A DNA stretch of 64,000 nucleotides, from contig CALEMF010000106.1 in the NCBI GenBank assembly GCA_937911505.1, positions 1 through 64,000 on the forward strand, in the 5' to 3' direction. The translations under genes and the position numbers were made by a program. The notes under the pieces were generated by a model, which was not told where the DNA came from, did no database searches, and saw only the letters and a list, made by a program, of their open reading frames with translations. Each line of letters starts with the position of its first letter. The first letter of the stretch is position 1. The DNA is from an uncultured Cytophagales bacterium. GTDB taxonomy: Bacteria > Bacteroidota > Bacteroidia > Cytophagales > Thermonemataceae. Of the stretch, positions 27,377-36,717 are shown piece after piece.

Positions 27377-28705
27377 TTATACAGGATTCTCCAAAAAGGC
27401 AGGTTTGGTAGTTTTGATCTGCGCCTGCAACTGATTCAACATAGAATACAGTCCAAAATAGGTTCTGTTGATGTACAAGGTATGCCTTGAACCTCTCGCC
27501 TGCTTGGCTTCTTTTAGTTCTTTCATGTTGGAAAGACTTTCTCCAAAAGTATAGATCTCTTGGAAGTAGTCATCGTTACCGAAGTCGAAATCATCGTAGT
27601 GAAACGGCTTACCAAGCAGCTCTATCATTTGACGGAACGTGTTGGTAAAGAACTTTTTCTGCTCAGGTGTGTCTTCTTCAACAATAAAGTCGAGCTCCAT
27701 AAAAATATCGTTGAGCATCGCCTCTTCCTTGAGTAAATAAGGATTGATTAAGATGAAGTAGTTGTCGTAGAATTCTTTAGGAATTACCTTAATGCACCCA
27801 AAATCAATGACTCCTACTGTTCCGTCTGCTTGAAGGAGAAAATTACCTGGATGCGGATCTGCGTGGACGGTTTTGAGTGTATGAATTTGAAAGTCATAGA
27901 AATCCCATAAAGCCTGTCCAATTTGGTTGCGTACTTCTTGGCTAGGGTTCGTCGCTAAAAACTCTGTTAAGTGTAAGCCCTCAAGCCAATCCATCGTGAG
28001 CACACGCTTGCTAGAATATTCTGGATAATAATGAGCAAAAAACAGGTTATCTAAATGGCTGCAAGCCTCTGAAATCTCTACCGAGCGTTGTAATTCCAAC
28101 TCATAGTCTGTCTCTTCTAGTAGCTTAGATTCTACCTCTCCCATATACACCTCAATCTCTTTCTCATTCATGTTAAGCAATCGAACAGCAAAAGGCTTTA
28201 CCATTCTCAAGTCAGATTTCACACTGTTGGCCACGCCAGGATATTGCACCTTTACAGCAAGCTTCTTTCCGTCTAGTGTAGCTTGGTGTACTTGCCCAAT
28301 AGAAGCTGCGTTTACCGCCGATTTAGTAAAGGTATCAAACAATGCCTCGGGTGATTCTCCAAAAAATTGCTTAAACGTCTTGACTACCAAAGGATAAGAA
28401 AGCGGAGGTGCAGAATATTGCGACATCGTAAACTTATCTACGTACGCCTTGGGTAGTACGTTCTTGTCCATACTCATCATTTGTGCTACTTTTAGCGCAC
28501 TACCTTTTAGCTGACTGAGTGTGTTGTAAATATCTTTTGCATTATCTTCGTGTAGGTCTTCCTTGGTGCGGTTAGGGTCTACCGTTTTCTTAGCGTAATG
28601 CTTTACGTAATTAGTTCCTACCTTCACCCCTGTTTTTAGGAAACGGGTTGCTCTTTCTACCTTGGAAGTAGGAATTTTTGATTGACTTTTTTTATTCAAT
28701 GCCAT
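27377..28705 (-). CDS. ABC1 (UbiB/ADCK) atypical kinase
   Basis: The 442-residue protein matches the ABC1 family of atypical kinases/ATPases, which support quinone synthesis or related lipid processes. Motifs are the ALKVAQMMSMDKNVLP region (the family's KxGQ motif, here KVAQ), the nucleotide-loop SAVNAASIGQVHQA, the lysine strand KLAVKVQYPGV, and the catalytic pair HADPHPGNFLL and IDFGCIKVI. The Ala in place of Gly in KxGQ is worth noting. It is nine bases downstream of a TetR-like regulator gene on the same strand, a pairing seen elsewhere in Bacteroidota. Confidence 0.9.
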   Translation of the reverse strand: MALNKKSQSKIPTSKVERATRFLKTGVKVGTNYVKHYAKKTVDPNRTKEDLHEDNAKDIYNTLSQLKGSALKVAQMMSMDKNVLPKAYVDKFTMSQYSAPPLSYPLVVKTFKQFFGESPEALFDTFTKSAVNAASIGQVHQATLDGKKLAVKVQYPGVANSVKSDLRMVKPFAVRLLNMNEKEIEVYMGEVESKLLEETDYELELQRSVEISEACSHLDNLFFAHYYPEYSSKRVLTMDWLEGLHLTEFLATNPSQEVRNQIGQALWDFYDFQIHTLKTVHADPHPGNFLLQADGTVGVIDFGCIKVIPKEFYDNYFILINPYLLKEEAMLNDIFMELDFIVEEDTPEQKKFFTNTFRQMIELLGKPFHYDDFDFGNDDYFQEIYTFGESLSNMKELKEAKQARGSRHTLYINRTYFGLYSMLNQLQAQIKTTKPAFLENPV

Positions 28706-28714
28706 AGTATTTTT

Positions 28715-29401
28715 TTAGTTATCAGTTCCTCTATTTTGAAATGTGAACTTCACAAAATCAAAAAGAGAGTCGAGGAAAGTTTGCCCTAACAAATCGAAGG
28801 TCACCTTTACCCCTTTTTCAATAGCTGCGTCAGTTTTTTCAAAGCTTTTACTATCATCGTTGATCCAGAAGTTGACCAATTGATGTAATTGTGCCCACAT
28901 AATTCTCTTGTAGGTATTCTCAATGACAGGGCGAGTTACAATTTCCCCTGTCTCTAGTCCTTCGTTGATAAGCTCTTGGGCAAATACTTTAAATGCTGTT
29001 CTCAGCTCTTCCAAAAAGAAAGGACGAACATCATAAGGATCTTTCTGCTCGTAGCAAAACAGCACATAGCTACGTCTTTGTTTTAAAACCTCAATAAATG
29101 TAAAATAAAAGGCTAATAGTTTCTCTCTGACCGAATAGGTCTGGTAAGTATCGTCGTTTTGTATTTGCAAAAGGGTGGTTGTTAAAAAGCCTGCCCAAGC
29201 CTCCTTTTCCAATCCTCGTAGAGCGCTGAAATGCTCGTAAAAACTTGCTTCCTCTACCTCTAGTGTTTTGGTAAACTGGTACACAGAATGCGGACGCTTG
29301 CCTTTTTCTAAGACATAGTCCATATATTGAGTAATGAAATAATCGGGAGTATTTTTGTTATTGGTTTGTGTTTTTCTCGTTCTGGTTGTCTTCTTAGCCA
29401 T
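28715..29401 (-). CDS. TetR/AcrR-like transcriptional regulator
   Basis: The 228-residue protein has a basic N-terminus (AKKTTRTRKTQTNNKN), then a helix-turn-helix region (YQFTKTLEVEEASFYEHFSA) and a helical ligand-binding part. This is the TetR layout, although the HTH is diverged. It is nine bases upstream of the ABC1 kinase gene, so it probably regulates that operon. The ligand is unknown. Confidence 0.75.
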   Translation of the reverse strand: MAKKTTRTRKTQTNNKNTPDYFITQYMDYVLEKGKRPHSVYQFTKTLEVEEASFYEHFSALRGLEKEAWAGFLTTTLLQIQNDDTYQTYSVREKLLAFYFTFIEVLKQRRSYVLFCYEQKDPYDVRPFFLEELRTAFKVFAQELINEGLETGEIVTRPVIENTYKRIMWAQLHQLVNFWINDDSKSFEKTDAAIEKGVKVTFDLLGQTFLDSLFDFVKFTFQNRGTDN

Positions 29402-29624
29402 TGGTTATAAATTCGGTTTCAATCTGGTATATAAACTATGTATTATAAGATAAAGTTTAATGAAAACTTACACCTCTACGCTCACTTTTGGAACTATAGT
29501 CAAAAATACGTACTTTGTACTTGACCAGTTTACTTTAAGTTGGTACGATTTTTTGTGCAAAACAAGAAATTATAAGAATACAACGAAAAATAGTCCACAT
29601 TCAAAACCTTATTACGAACCTTTT

Positions 29625-30464
29625 ATGAAGAAGATTCTACCGCTTGTTCTCTTGTTATGTATTGCCTCTCTTTTTAGTACTGATGCCTTTGCACAAAAGA
29701 AAAAAAAGAAAAGACAAATTACTGTGCCAGGTATCTATAGAGTAGATTCAGATGGAGATAGCGTACCTGATGTACGTGACCAATGCCCTGGAACTCCTAA
29801 AGGGACAACGGTGGATGAGTTTGGCTGCCCCCCTGATCGTGATAATGACGGTGTATACGACTATGAGGATGAATGTCCCGATACACCGGGCCCTGCTGCC
29901 AATAAGGGTTGTCCTTGGGGCGATAGGGATAAAGATGGCATTACAGATAATGAAGATAAATGCCCCGATACACCGGGTGTACCCGAGTATCAAGGTTGTC
30001 CTGTACCCGACCAAGACGGTGATGGTGTAGTAGACCCCGAAGACCTTTGTGTAGATGTACCTGGTACAAAAAAGAACAGAGGCTGCCCTGAGGTAATTAA
30101 CAAAGAAGAAGAGGAAGTGCTAGAGCAAGCCAGTAAGGTAGAATTCGCTTACAATCGCTGGGAAATTAAGCCTACTTGGTACGAGGCCTTAGATAAAGTA
30201 GCGGCCATTATGCAAAAGTATCCTAAAGCCAGTTTATTGTTGGAAGGTCATACCGACAATGTAGGAGACGATGCTAATAATTTGGTACTTTCAGAGAATC
30301 GAGCGGCGGCTGTTAGAGATTATTTAATTGGGGTAGGCATTCCAGCACAGCGTATCGAAAGTAAAGGATACGGAGAGGCACAACCCATTGATAGTAATGC
30401 TACTAAGGCAGGAAGACAGCGTAATAGAAGGGTTAAAATGACGGTATTCGTGAAGGGTAGATAA
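29625..30464 (+). CDS. OmpA-family outer-membrane protein with TSP3 repeats
   Basis: From ATG 29625 the product has a signal peptide (MKKILPLVLLLCIASLFSTD..FAQ). A longer frame from 29460 would put 55 residues before the signal. Four thrombospondin type-3 repeats rich in calcium-binding Asp follow (DSDGDSVPDVRDQCPGTP, DRDNDGVYDYEDECPD, DKDGITDNEDKCPDTPG, DQDGDGVVDPEDLCVD). The C-terminal OmpA peptidoglycan-binding domain follows (LLLEGHTDNVGDDANNLVLS, ENRAAAVRDYLIGVGI, RQRNRRVKMTVF). It has no N-terminal beta-barrel, so it is a periplasmic anchor-type OmpA protein that binds peptidoglycan and Ca2+. Confidence 0.92.
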   Translation: MKKILPLVLLLCIASLFSTDAFAQKKKKKRQITVPGIYRVDSDGDSVPDVRDQCPGTPKGTTVDEFGCPPDRDNDGVYDYEDECPDTPGPAANKGCPWGDRDKDGITDNEDKCPDTPGVPEYQGCPVPDQDGDGVVDPEDLCVDVPGTKKNRGCPEVINKEEEEVLEQASKVEFAYNRWEIKPTWYEALDKVAAIMQKYPKASLLLEGHTDNVGDDANNLVLSENRAAAVRDYLIGVGIPAQRIESKGYGEAQPIDSNATKAGRQRNRRVKMTVFVKGR

Positions 30465-30568
30465 AATGATTTACCTACCTATTTTGGGAGGTTTATTATG
30501 ATTTCGCAAAGTCTATATTTGATACTAAGACAAATTTATTATAAATTTGCCCCTCAAATTTTATCCAG

Positions 30569-31297
30569 ATGGCGAAGGTAAAAGACAATAAAGAAAACAA
30601 AGAGACAAAAGAAAGCCTCAATAAGGAGTTGTTAGAAAACCCTGAATTGATGGTTTCCAAAACGGAAGACTTTTTCACAAAGAATAAAGTACTTATCTAT
30701 ACTGTGCTAGGGGTGATGGTCTTGGCCATTGCTGCTTTCTCAGCATACCGTTACATTACTTCTTCTCAACAAGAAGAAGCATTAGGTGAAATGTATCCAG
30801 CAGAGTTTTATCTAGAGGCAGACTCTATCAATAAAATGCTTAATGGAGATGGTAATTACCTAGGAGTGCAGCAAATTGCCGAAGAATACAATTGGAGTAA
30901 GGCAGGTAACTTGGCGCATTTGTATGCTGCTATTGGCCTTATGAAGCAAGAAAAGTTTGAAGAAGCTCTCAAAAACCTTGATGAATTTTCTTCTGGTGAT
31001 GTTATTGTGCAAGGAAGAGCTTACGCCCTCAAAGGTGATGCTTACGTAGAACTTAAACAATATGATAAGGCGACGAATGCTTATAAGCAAGCCGTCGATC
31101 ATCATCCTAATAAGTTTTTCACCCCCCTTTATCTTATGAAGCTTGCCTTGGCCTACGAGCTTAAAGAAAGCTACAAGGAGGCGATTGATATCTACGATGA
31201 GTTAATTTATAAGTACCCTACCTCACAAGAAGTCAATAACGCTAAAAAGTACAAAGCAAGGGCAGAGCAACTCACCACCAAAACTGGGAAACAGTAA
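30569..31297 (+). CDS. Membrane-anchored TPR protein (YfgM-like)
   Basis: The 242-residue product has a charged N-terminus (KVKDNKENKETKESLNKELL), one transmembrane helix near residues 43-62 (VLIYTVLGVMVLAIAAFSAY) and several TPR units in a periplasmic part (AHLYAAIGLMKQEKFEEALK, LKGDAYVELKQYDKATNAYK). Its layout recalls YfgM-like proteins that aid the envelope chaperone network. It is followed by a terminator and then ribH. Confidence 0.8.
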   Translation: MAKVKDNKENKETKESLNKELLENPELMVSKTEDFFTKNKVLIYTVLGVMVLAIAAFSAYRYITSSQQEEALGEMYPAEFYLEADSINKMLNGDGNYLGVQQIAEEYNWSKAGNLAHLYAAIGLMKQEKFEEALKNLDEFSSGDVIVQGRAYALKGDAYVELKQYDKATNAYKQAVDHHPNKFFTPLYLMKLALAYELKESYKEAIDIYDELIYKYPTSQEVNNAKKYKARAEQLTTKTGKQ

Positions 31298-31318
31298 AAA
31301 AAGATGAACATTTGAAGG

Positions 31319-31347
31319 GGATAGGATGTAGATTCTATCCTTTTTTT
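31319..31347 (+). terminator. Hairpin terminator after the TPR protein
   Basis: GGATAG (31319-31324) pairs with CTATCC (31335-31340) around a ten-base loop, followed by seven Ts. It separates the TPR gene from ribH. Confidence 0.7.
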
Positions 31348-31366
31348 ATTTTAAACCAAATTACCT

Positions 31367-31879
31367 ATGGCAAGCAATCTAAAGAACTTGAGTGATTACT
31401 CTTCCAAAAACCTCATTGCTATTCAAGAAAAAAAGTTTGCTATCGTTGTAGCAGAGTGGAACGAAGAGGTAACAGGGAAGCTCTTAGAAGGTGCTTTCCA
31501 AACACTTGTAAAACATCAGGCCAATCCCGCCAATATTTTTGTAGAGACTGTACCTGGTAGCTTTGAGTTAAGCCTTGGGGCACAGTGGATGGCACAGTAT
31601 GACTACATAGATGCTGTTATCTGCTTGGGTTGTGTCATACAAGGAGAGACACGGCATTTTGATTTTATCTGTGAAGCAGTGGCCAAAGGGATTACAGAGG
31701 TATCTTTGAAGTACAGCAAGCCAGTGGTGTTTGGTGTGTTGACGCCTGACAACCAAGCGCAAGCCTTAGACAGAGCTGGTGGTAAATATGGTAACAAAGG
31801 AGACGAAGCTGCCATTACTGCTATTAAGATGTTGGGGCTTCAACATACATTATCTTCTTCTTATTCAATACGCTCATGA
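31367..31879 (+). CDS. ribH: 6,7-dimethyl-8-ribityllumazine synthase
   Basis: RibH condenses 5-amino-6-ribitylaminouracil with dihydroxybutanone phosphate in riboflavin synthesis. The 170-residue product has the family motifs VPGSFELSLGAQWMA, CLGCVIQGETRHFDFICEA (catalytic His in RHFDFI) and FGVLTPDNQAQALDRAGG. No FMN riboswitch was seen ahead of it. Its stop overlaps the following EamA gene by four bases. No other rib gene is in the window. Confidence 0.96.
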   Translation: MASNLKNLSDYSSKNLIAIQEKKFAIVVAEWNEEVTGKLLEGAFQTLVKHQANPANIFVETVPGSFELSLGAQWMAQYDYIDAVICLGCVIQGETRHFDFICEAVAKGITEVSLKYSKPVVFGVLTPDNQAQALDRAGGKYGNKGDEAAITAIKMLGLQHTLSSSYSIRS

Positions 31880-32787
31880 AATCAAGACCAGCGCCTTCTC
31901 TATCCAATTCAGTTGTAGAAACCACACCTGCAGTCGCTTGGGTTATTCTGTCTGTGCTGGCACTTATTTGGGGGAGTTCTTTCAAGTTGATAGATGTAGG
32001 GCTTCAAGTATTTTCTGCCGTGCAGGTAGCCTCGCTTCGTTTAGCTTCTGCTTTCGTGGTAATGGTGTTCTTAGCGATTTTTCATTTGAGGAGAGTCCCC
32101 AAAGCTAAAATAAAATTATTGATATTGGTAGGTTTTTTAGGAAGCTTTACTCCTGCTTTCCTTTTTGCTGCTGCCCAAACTGAAATCAGTAGTGCTATTG
32201 CAGGCATTCTCAACTCTCTTACCCCTCTTTTTACTTTTATTGTAGGATTACTCTTTTTTGGTCAAAAAATTCTTTGGAAAAAAGTACTTGGACTAGCAGT
32301 TGGATTATTGGGTGCAGTGAGTTTAATTCTAATTAACCCCAAAGGCGAAATTAGTTTTAATGCTTATGCTTTATTGGTAGTACTTGCTACCGTCTGTTAT
32401 GCCTGTAATGTACAGCTTACGAAGAATTACCTCTCAGGCATCAAACCACTCTATATCTCAAGCATCTCCCTTTCTTTTGTAGGTTTTTTTGCGCTGATCT
32501 ATCTACTTTCTACTGACTTTACAACAAAACTGCAGCAAGAACCACAGGCCCTTACCTCTTTTTTAAGTGTATTTGTGCTAGGGGTAGTCGGTACAGCTTT
32601 CGCCTTAATTTTATTTAACAGATTACTTCAACTCTCTTCTGCCCTATTTGCAAGTTCTGTTACCTATTTTATTCCTATCGTCGCCGTACTCCTTGGGGTA
32701 TACTATGGTGACGAGCTCTCCCTATGGCATATTTTGGGGATGTTAGCCATCATTATGGGTGTATTCGTTATCAATAGGAACAAGTAG
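31876..32787 (+). CDS. EamA/DMT-superfamily transporter
   Basis: The 303-residue protein has ten hydrophobic segments in two five-helix halves, as in the drug/metabolite transporter EamA family. Landmarks are WVILSVLALIWGSSFKLIDV, AQTEISSAIAGILNSLTPLF, and a second half with FASSVTYFIPIVAVLLGV. Substrate is unknown. The ATG lies inside the ribH stop (ATGA), so translation is coupled; a role linked to riboflavin is possible but not shown. Confidence 0.88.
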   Translation: MKSRPAPSLSNSVVETTPAVAWVILSVLALIWGSSFKLIDVGLQVFSAVQVASLRLASAFVVMVFLAIFHLRRVPKAKIKLLILVGFLGSFTPAFLFAAAQTEISSAIAGILNSLTPLFTFIVGLLFFGQKILWKKVLGLAVGLLGAVSLILINPKGEISFNAYALLVVLATVCYACNVQLTKNYLSGIKPLYISSISLSFVGFFALIYLLSTDFTTKLQQEPQALTSFLSVFVLGVVGTAFALILFNRLLQLSSALFASSVTYFIPIVAVLLGVYYGDELSLWHILGMLAIIMGVFVINRNK

Positions 32788-32794
32788 CAAAAGT

Positions 32795-32827
32795 AAAAGG
32801 GTTTTACATAATTTGTAAAACCCTTTT
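32795..32827. terminator. Bidirectional hairpin terminator
   Basis: AAAAGGGTTTTAC (32795-32807) is perfectly complementary to GTAAAACCCTTTT across a seven-base loop, with T-rich ends in both directions. It separates the EamA gene from the convergent acidic lipoprotein gene. Confidence 0.85.
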
Positions 32828-32853
32828 ATTGGTGTTAAAGACAGAAGCGTTGC

Positions 32854-33120
32854 TTACTCTACGCCTTCTTCAGGAGCTTCTTCTGTTTCTTCTACAGGAT
32901 CTACTTCACCTTCTACCTCAGCAGAGTCAGTAGCCATTTCTTCTTCCATCATAGGCTCTTCTTCCATAGGCTCCTCTTCCACCATAGGCTCTTCTTCTAC
33001 CATTTCGTCCTCAACTACTTCTTCAGTGTCTTCTTCGCTTGCTTCTTCAGTTTGCTCACCACCACAAGAGGCGAATGTAAACATACCAGCTACTGCGAAT
33101 AACAAAAATAACTTTTTCAT
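32854..33120 (-). CDS. Small acidic repeat lipoprotein
   Basis: From ATG 33120 the product is 88 residues, with a lipoprotein signal (MKKLFLLFAVAGMFTFAS, lipobox FASC) and a mature part almost wholly acidic. Repeats of EEEPMV-type units (EDEMVEEEPMVEEEPMEEEP) are followed by DSAEVEGEVDPVEETEEAPE. An in-frame ATG at 33222 would add residues before the signal. Short Glu/Pro-rich lipoproteins like this are common in Bacteroidota, with unknown function; binding of cations is a guess. The -7 box at 33220-33227 lies upstream. Confidence 0.75.
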   Translation of the reverse strand: MKKLFLLFAVAGMFTFASCGGEQTEEASEEDTEEVVEDEMVEEEPMVEEEPMEEEPMMEEEMATDSAEVEGEVDPVEETEEAPEEGVE

Positions 33121-33219
33121 ACGAATTTCTTTTTTAATGTTTTTATGAAATACGCTCTTTATACACGCTTTTTGAGAAGGTAACCCTTCCTTTTCTATAT
33201 TTTTTATTATTTTTTTTGA

Positions 33220-33227
33220 CAAAGGTA
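33220..33227 (-). promoter_or_regulatory. Candidate -7 box (TACCTTTG) for the acidic lipoprotein
   Basis: On the minus strand TACCTTTG fits TAnnTTTG exactly, giving a leader of about 90 bases before ATG 33120. It faces away from the miaB box at 33410-33417. No -33 TTG was found at usual spacing. Confidence 0.5.
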
Positions 33228-33409
33228 ATCACCTGATGATGAAGCATTCTGATAATTTATAATGCTTCATAGATTAATGTTTGTTGTTAGTATTAGTAAT
33301 AGAGATGTTTTTCAAAAATAACGCTTCTACCTTTATTTTTTGTTTGTACTAATCACTTGATAGTTAACTATTTTAGTAGTTTACTATTTCTCGTCATTCA
33401 TTTTTTTTG

Positions 33410-33417
33410 TACCTTTG
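33410..33417 (+). promoter_or_regulatory. Candidate -7 box (TACCTTTG) for miaB
   Basis: TACCTTTG fits TAnnTTTG exactly, 58 bases before the miaB ATG. The TTTTTTT tract just before it is AT-rich; no clear -33 box. Confidence 0.5.
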
Positions 33418-33474
33418 TCCACTCTTTGAAAATACACTCAGTAAGTTTTAAGCAACCAAAAGCCTTTACGGAGC

Positions 33475-34953
33475 ATGAAGCAGTTGATTCAAGATATCGA
33501 CATTTTGAACGAAAAAGAAAACGCTTGCGAAACAGTGAAGACCTCGCTGGAGCAAGATACTGGCCAACACAAGAAGATGTACATAGAAAGCTATGGCTGC
33601 CAGATGAATTTTGCCGATAGCGAAGTGGTAACGGCCATTATGCAAGAAAATGGCTTCGATACTACCGCAACACCCGAAAAAGCACAGGTCATCTTTTTAA
33701 ATACGTGCGCAATTCGGGACAATGCTGAACAAAAAATTCGGCATCGCTTGAAGCACCTCAATGCGATGAAAAAGCATAAGCCTGCGTTGCTCATCGGAGT
33801 ACTAGGCTGTATGGCAGAGCGACTCAAGAAGAAGTTTTTAGAAGAAGAGAAAGTAGTAGATATTGTAGCAGGGCCCGATGCATATCGTGACCTTCCAAAA
33901 CTAGTAGCAGAAGCGGAGGATGGAGCGAAAGCCATCAATGTATTTCTGTCAAGAGAAGAGACCTATGCAGACATTAACCCTGTACGCCTCAACTCTAATG
34001 GGGTAACGGCCTTTGTATCCATTACACGCGGTTGCGACAATATGTGTTCTTTCTGTGTAGTCCCTTTCACCAGAGGACGCGAACGCAGTAGAAGTCCTTA
34101 TTCGATTCTCAAGGAGTGCCAAGACTTATTTGAGAAAGGTTACCGAGAGGTAACGCTCTTGGGGCAGAATGTAGACTCCTATTTCTGGACCGAACGGGAA
34201 GATATTATCTCGTTGAAGCAGTACCAGAAAGCAGTAGCACAACAAGACTTGGCTGACTTAGAAAAAGTAAACTTTGCACAGCTCCTAGAAAAAGTAGCGT
34301 TGATTTCTCCTGAGTTACGCATTCGCTTCTCTACGTCACATCCAAAAGACATTACCGACGAGGTACTTTACACGATGAAAAAGTACGAGAATGTCTGTAA
34401 ATATATCCATCTACCAGTACAGAGTGGTAACTCTCGTGTATTGACGTTAATGAATCGTACCTATGATAGAGACTGGTACCTGAATCGCATAGAGGCCATC
34501 CGTCGTATTTTGGGAGAAGAATGTGGTATTTCTTCTGATATGATTGCAGGCTTTTGCTCAGAGACGGAAGCAGAACACCAAGATACGCTATCATTGATGG
34601 ACATTGTACAGTACGACTTCTCTTATATGTTTTACTATTCGGAGCGTCCCGGTACATTAGCACATAAGAAATTGACAGATGATATTCCTGTGGCTATTAA
34701 AAAGCGTCGCTTAAATGAAATCATTCAGCGACAAAAAGAGCTTTCTTTGAAAAGAAATCAAATGGCGGTTGGGCAAACCTATAAAGTACTGATCGAAGGT
34801 TTCTCTAAGCGTTCTGATGCGTTTTTACAAGGAAGAAACACCCAAAACAAGGTGATTATTTTCCCCAAAGGTACACATCAAAAAGGCGAATACGTACACG
34901 TAAAAGTACACGACTATACGGCTGCTACACTTTTTGGAGAGGTAGTAAACTAA
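33475..34953 (+). CDS. miaB: tRNA-2-methylthio-N6-dimethylallyladenosine synthase
   Basis: MiaB adds the 2-methylthio group to i6A37 of tRNA using two [4Fe-4S] clusters. The 492-residue product has the N-terminal cluster cysteines Cys42 ([11 protein letters not shown]), Cys78 (LNTCAIRDN) and Cys112 (GCMAERL). The radical SAM motif lies at Cys187, Cys191 and Cys194 ([10 protein letters not shown]), and a C-terminal TRAM domain ends the protein ([20 protein letters not shown]). The start at 33475 keeps a roughly 35-residue N-terminal extension, as in other Bacteroidota. Confidence 0.97.
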   Translation: MKQLIQDIDILNEKENACETVKTSLEQDTGQHKKMYIESYGCQMNFADSEVVTAIMQENGFDTTATPEKAQVIFLNTCAIRDNAEQKIRHRLKHLNAMKKHKPALLIGVLGCMAERLKKKFLEEEKVVDIVAGPDAYRDLPKLVAEAEDGAKAINVFLSREETYADINPVRLNSNGVTAFVSITRGCDNMCSFCVVPFTRGRERSRSPYSILKECQDLFEKGYREVTLLGQNVDSYFWTEREDIISLKQYQKAVAQQDLADLEKVNFAQLLEKVALISPELRIRFSTSHPKDITDEVLYTMKKYENVCKYIHLPVQSGNSRVLTLMNRTYDRDWYLNRIEAIRRILGEECGISSDMIAGFCSETEAEHQDTLSLMDIVQYDFSYMFYYSERPGTLAHKKLTDDIPVAIKKRRLNEIIQRQKELSLKRNQMAVGQTYKVLIEGFSKRSDAFLQGRNTQNKVIIFPKGTHQKGEYVHVKVHDYTAATLFGEVVN

Positions 34954-34973
34954 TTTTTTCCTATAACATCAAT

Positions 34974-35009
34974 AAAGTCTGATGTGCTTATGCTTCATCA
35001 GACTTTTTT
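34974..35009 (+). terminator. Hairpin terminator after miaB
   Basis: AAAGTCTGATG (34974-34984) pairs with CATCAGACTTT (34996-35006) and runs into a T-tract. The hairpin ends 18 bases before the start of the next ABC ATPase gene, so that gene must have its own promoter within or just after it, or be read by leak-through. Confidence 0.8.
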
Positions 35010-35026
35010 GTATAACGAGCCCTTCC

Positions 35027-36091
35027 ATGTCAGCACTGTTACAAATACAAAATGTATATAAATCTTATGATACAAACGCTACACTAGAAAATATCTCCTT
35101 CAAGGTGGCTTCAGGAGAGCTGGTGGCGTTCGTAGGCGAAAGTGGTGTGGGAAAAACCACCTTATTGAAACTTATTGCTGGACTGATAGCACCTGACCAG
35201 GGTACTATTTTGCTGGAAGGAAAGCCTGTAATTCCTCCTGCAGGGAGACGCCTAGCAGGACATCCCGATATCAAAATGGTCTTTCAAGAACCACAGCTTT
35301 TTCCTCATCATACTATTCGAGAAAACATCCTTCATCCTATCCGGCATTACCCCAAAGCTGATCAGGAAGCGCGTCTGGCATTTCTTTTGGCACTCGGCCG
35401 ACTGGAAAATGTAGTAGATCGCCTTCCCAGAATGCTTTCTGGTGGGCAACGACAACGCGTAGGGATGGCAGTAGCATTGGCTGATTCTCCCCAAGTACTT
35501 TTACTCGATGAGCCTTTCAATCAATTAGATACGTTACTGAAACAGCAAATCTCATCTGAACTATTAGCAATGATTCGCTCAACAGGGATGACAAGCCTCT
35601 TTGTTACCCATCAACTAGAAGAGGCACTCAACATTGCCGATAGAATAGGGATACTTCACCAAGGAAAACTATTACAGTTTGCCGATCGCAGCACCTTGTT
35701 AAAATCTCCCAAGAATGCATATATCAAGCGGCTCCTACAGCCTTTTCAAACTCGTTTGTATATACAAATTGATTCTTCTATCAACCTTACTATTGACGAA
35801 GCACTATCAAATAATGTTACCTTCGTAAGCCGAGTAAAGGCGTCTACAGCGCATTATCATCTACTAATCATCAGGCAACTCGATGCTGCCTATACTACTA
35901 CTCCCCTCTTTCAAAGTACTAAGCAACTTGCCGAAAAAGCAGCTATCCCTTTTATCGTTTGTAGCAATACTTGTACTTTATCTACGCAAGAGATGATCGA
36001 ATTAGGGATTGATCTACACATTCCTTTCTTAGAAAACTTCACTGATCAGCTTACTCATTTTCTTCATTTTATAGAGAAAATAAGAAATTAA
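35027..36091 (+). CDS. ABC transporter ATP-binding protein (importer type) with C-terminal extension
   Basis: From ATG 35027 the product is 354 residues. Motifs are Walker A (GESGVGKTT), the ABC signature (LSGGQRQRV), Walker B (VLLLDEPFNQLD) and the H-loop (LFVTHQLEEAL). The first 230 residues are typical of PotA/FbpC-like importers. About 115 residues follow, not of the usual TOBE sequence, with beta/alpha character (LLIIRQLDAAYTTTPLFQST). No permease or binding-protein gene is next to it, so its partner lies elsewhere. A longer frame from 34982 overlaps the miaB terminator and was rejected. Confidence 0.88.
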   Translation: MSALLQIQNVYKSYDTNATLENISFKVASGELVAFVGESGVGKTTLLKLIAGLIAPDQGTILLEGKPVIPPAGRRLAGHPDIKMVFQEPQLFPHHTIRENILHPIRHYPKADQEARLAFLLALGRLENVVDRLPRMLSGGQRQRVGMAVALADSPQVLLLDEPFNQLDTLLKQQISSELLAMIRSTGMTSLFVTHQLEEALNIADRIGILHQGKLLQFADRSTLLKSPKNAYIKRLLQPFQTRLYIQIDSSINLTIDEALSNNVTFVSRVKASTAHYHLLIIRQLDAAYTTTPLFQSTKQLAEKAAIPFIVCSNTCTLSTQEMIELGIDLHIPFLENFTDQLTHFLHFIEKIRN

Positions 36092-36266
36092 AGACATTTT
36101 GACACCTTAAAAAGTGCTAAAAATCTTAAAATAAGACAAATTGGCATTAAAATACGCTCAGATAAGTCATCTTGTAGTGCAATCATCGCAAAAAGGGCTT
36201 TGGTATTAGAGTTGTTTCTTACTAGACAAAAATTGACAAACACACAAAACTTAAATATTAAAAGTT

Positions 36267-36698
36267 ATGACACTCGTAAGAAGAAGAAACTACTTTCCAA
36301 CTGTTTCAAATTTATTCGACAACTTTTTTAAAGATGGCTTCTTAAGTGACAACGTATCTGATGAATTCACTTTACCCGCCATCAATGTAAACGAAAAAGA
36401 AAATAGCTACCAGATAGAAGTAGCTGTACCAGGTCTTAAGAAAGAAGATTTTAACGTAGAAGTTAACGAGAATATCCTGACTGTTTCTTCTGAGAAGAAG
36501 GCAGAGACTGAACAAAAAGAAGAGGGAAGATACACCCGTAGAGAGTTTCACTACAGTACTTTCAGCCGCTCCTTTACTTTGCCTAAAAATGTAGATGCAG
36601 AGAAGATAGAAGCAAACTACTCAGAAGGTATCCTCAGCATTCACCTTCCTAAGTTAGGGGAAGTGAAGCAGCCTACTAAAAATATTACAATTAAGTAA
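36267..36698 (+). CDS. Hsp20/alpha-crystallin small heat-shock protein
   Basis: The 143-residue product has the alpha-crystallin domain core: FTLPAINVNEKENSYQIEVA, VPGLKKEDFNVEVNENIL and LPKNVDAEKIEANYSEGILS, then IHLPK. It is a holdase that keeps unfolded proteins soluble. The short C-terminal tail (KQPTKNITIK) carries an IxI-like motif (ITI). It stands alone between the ABC ATPase and HtrA, and a strong terminator follows. Confidence 0.95.
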   Translation: MTLVRRRNYFPTVSNLFDNFFKDGFLSDNVSDEFTLPAINVNEKENSYQIEVAVPGLKKEDFNVEVNENILTVSSEKKAETEQKEEGRYTRREFHYSTFSRSFTLPKNVDAEKIEANYSEGILSIHLPKLGEVKQPTKNITIK

Positions 36699-36717
36699 TT
36701 ATTCGTGAATGTAGATC

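Noticed and set aside
31348-31366. FMN riboswitch before ribH
   Set aside because: The gap after the upstream terminator is too short, and no RFN-type conserved segments were seen.
32930-33030. Tandem repeats that could suggest a CRISPR or satellite
   Set aside because: The repeats are in-frame Glu/Pro/Met codons of a lipoprotein, short and not separated by unique spacers.
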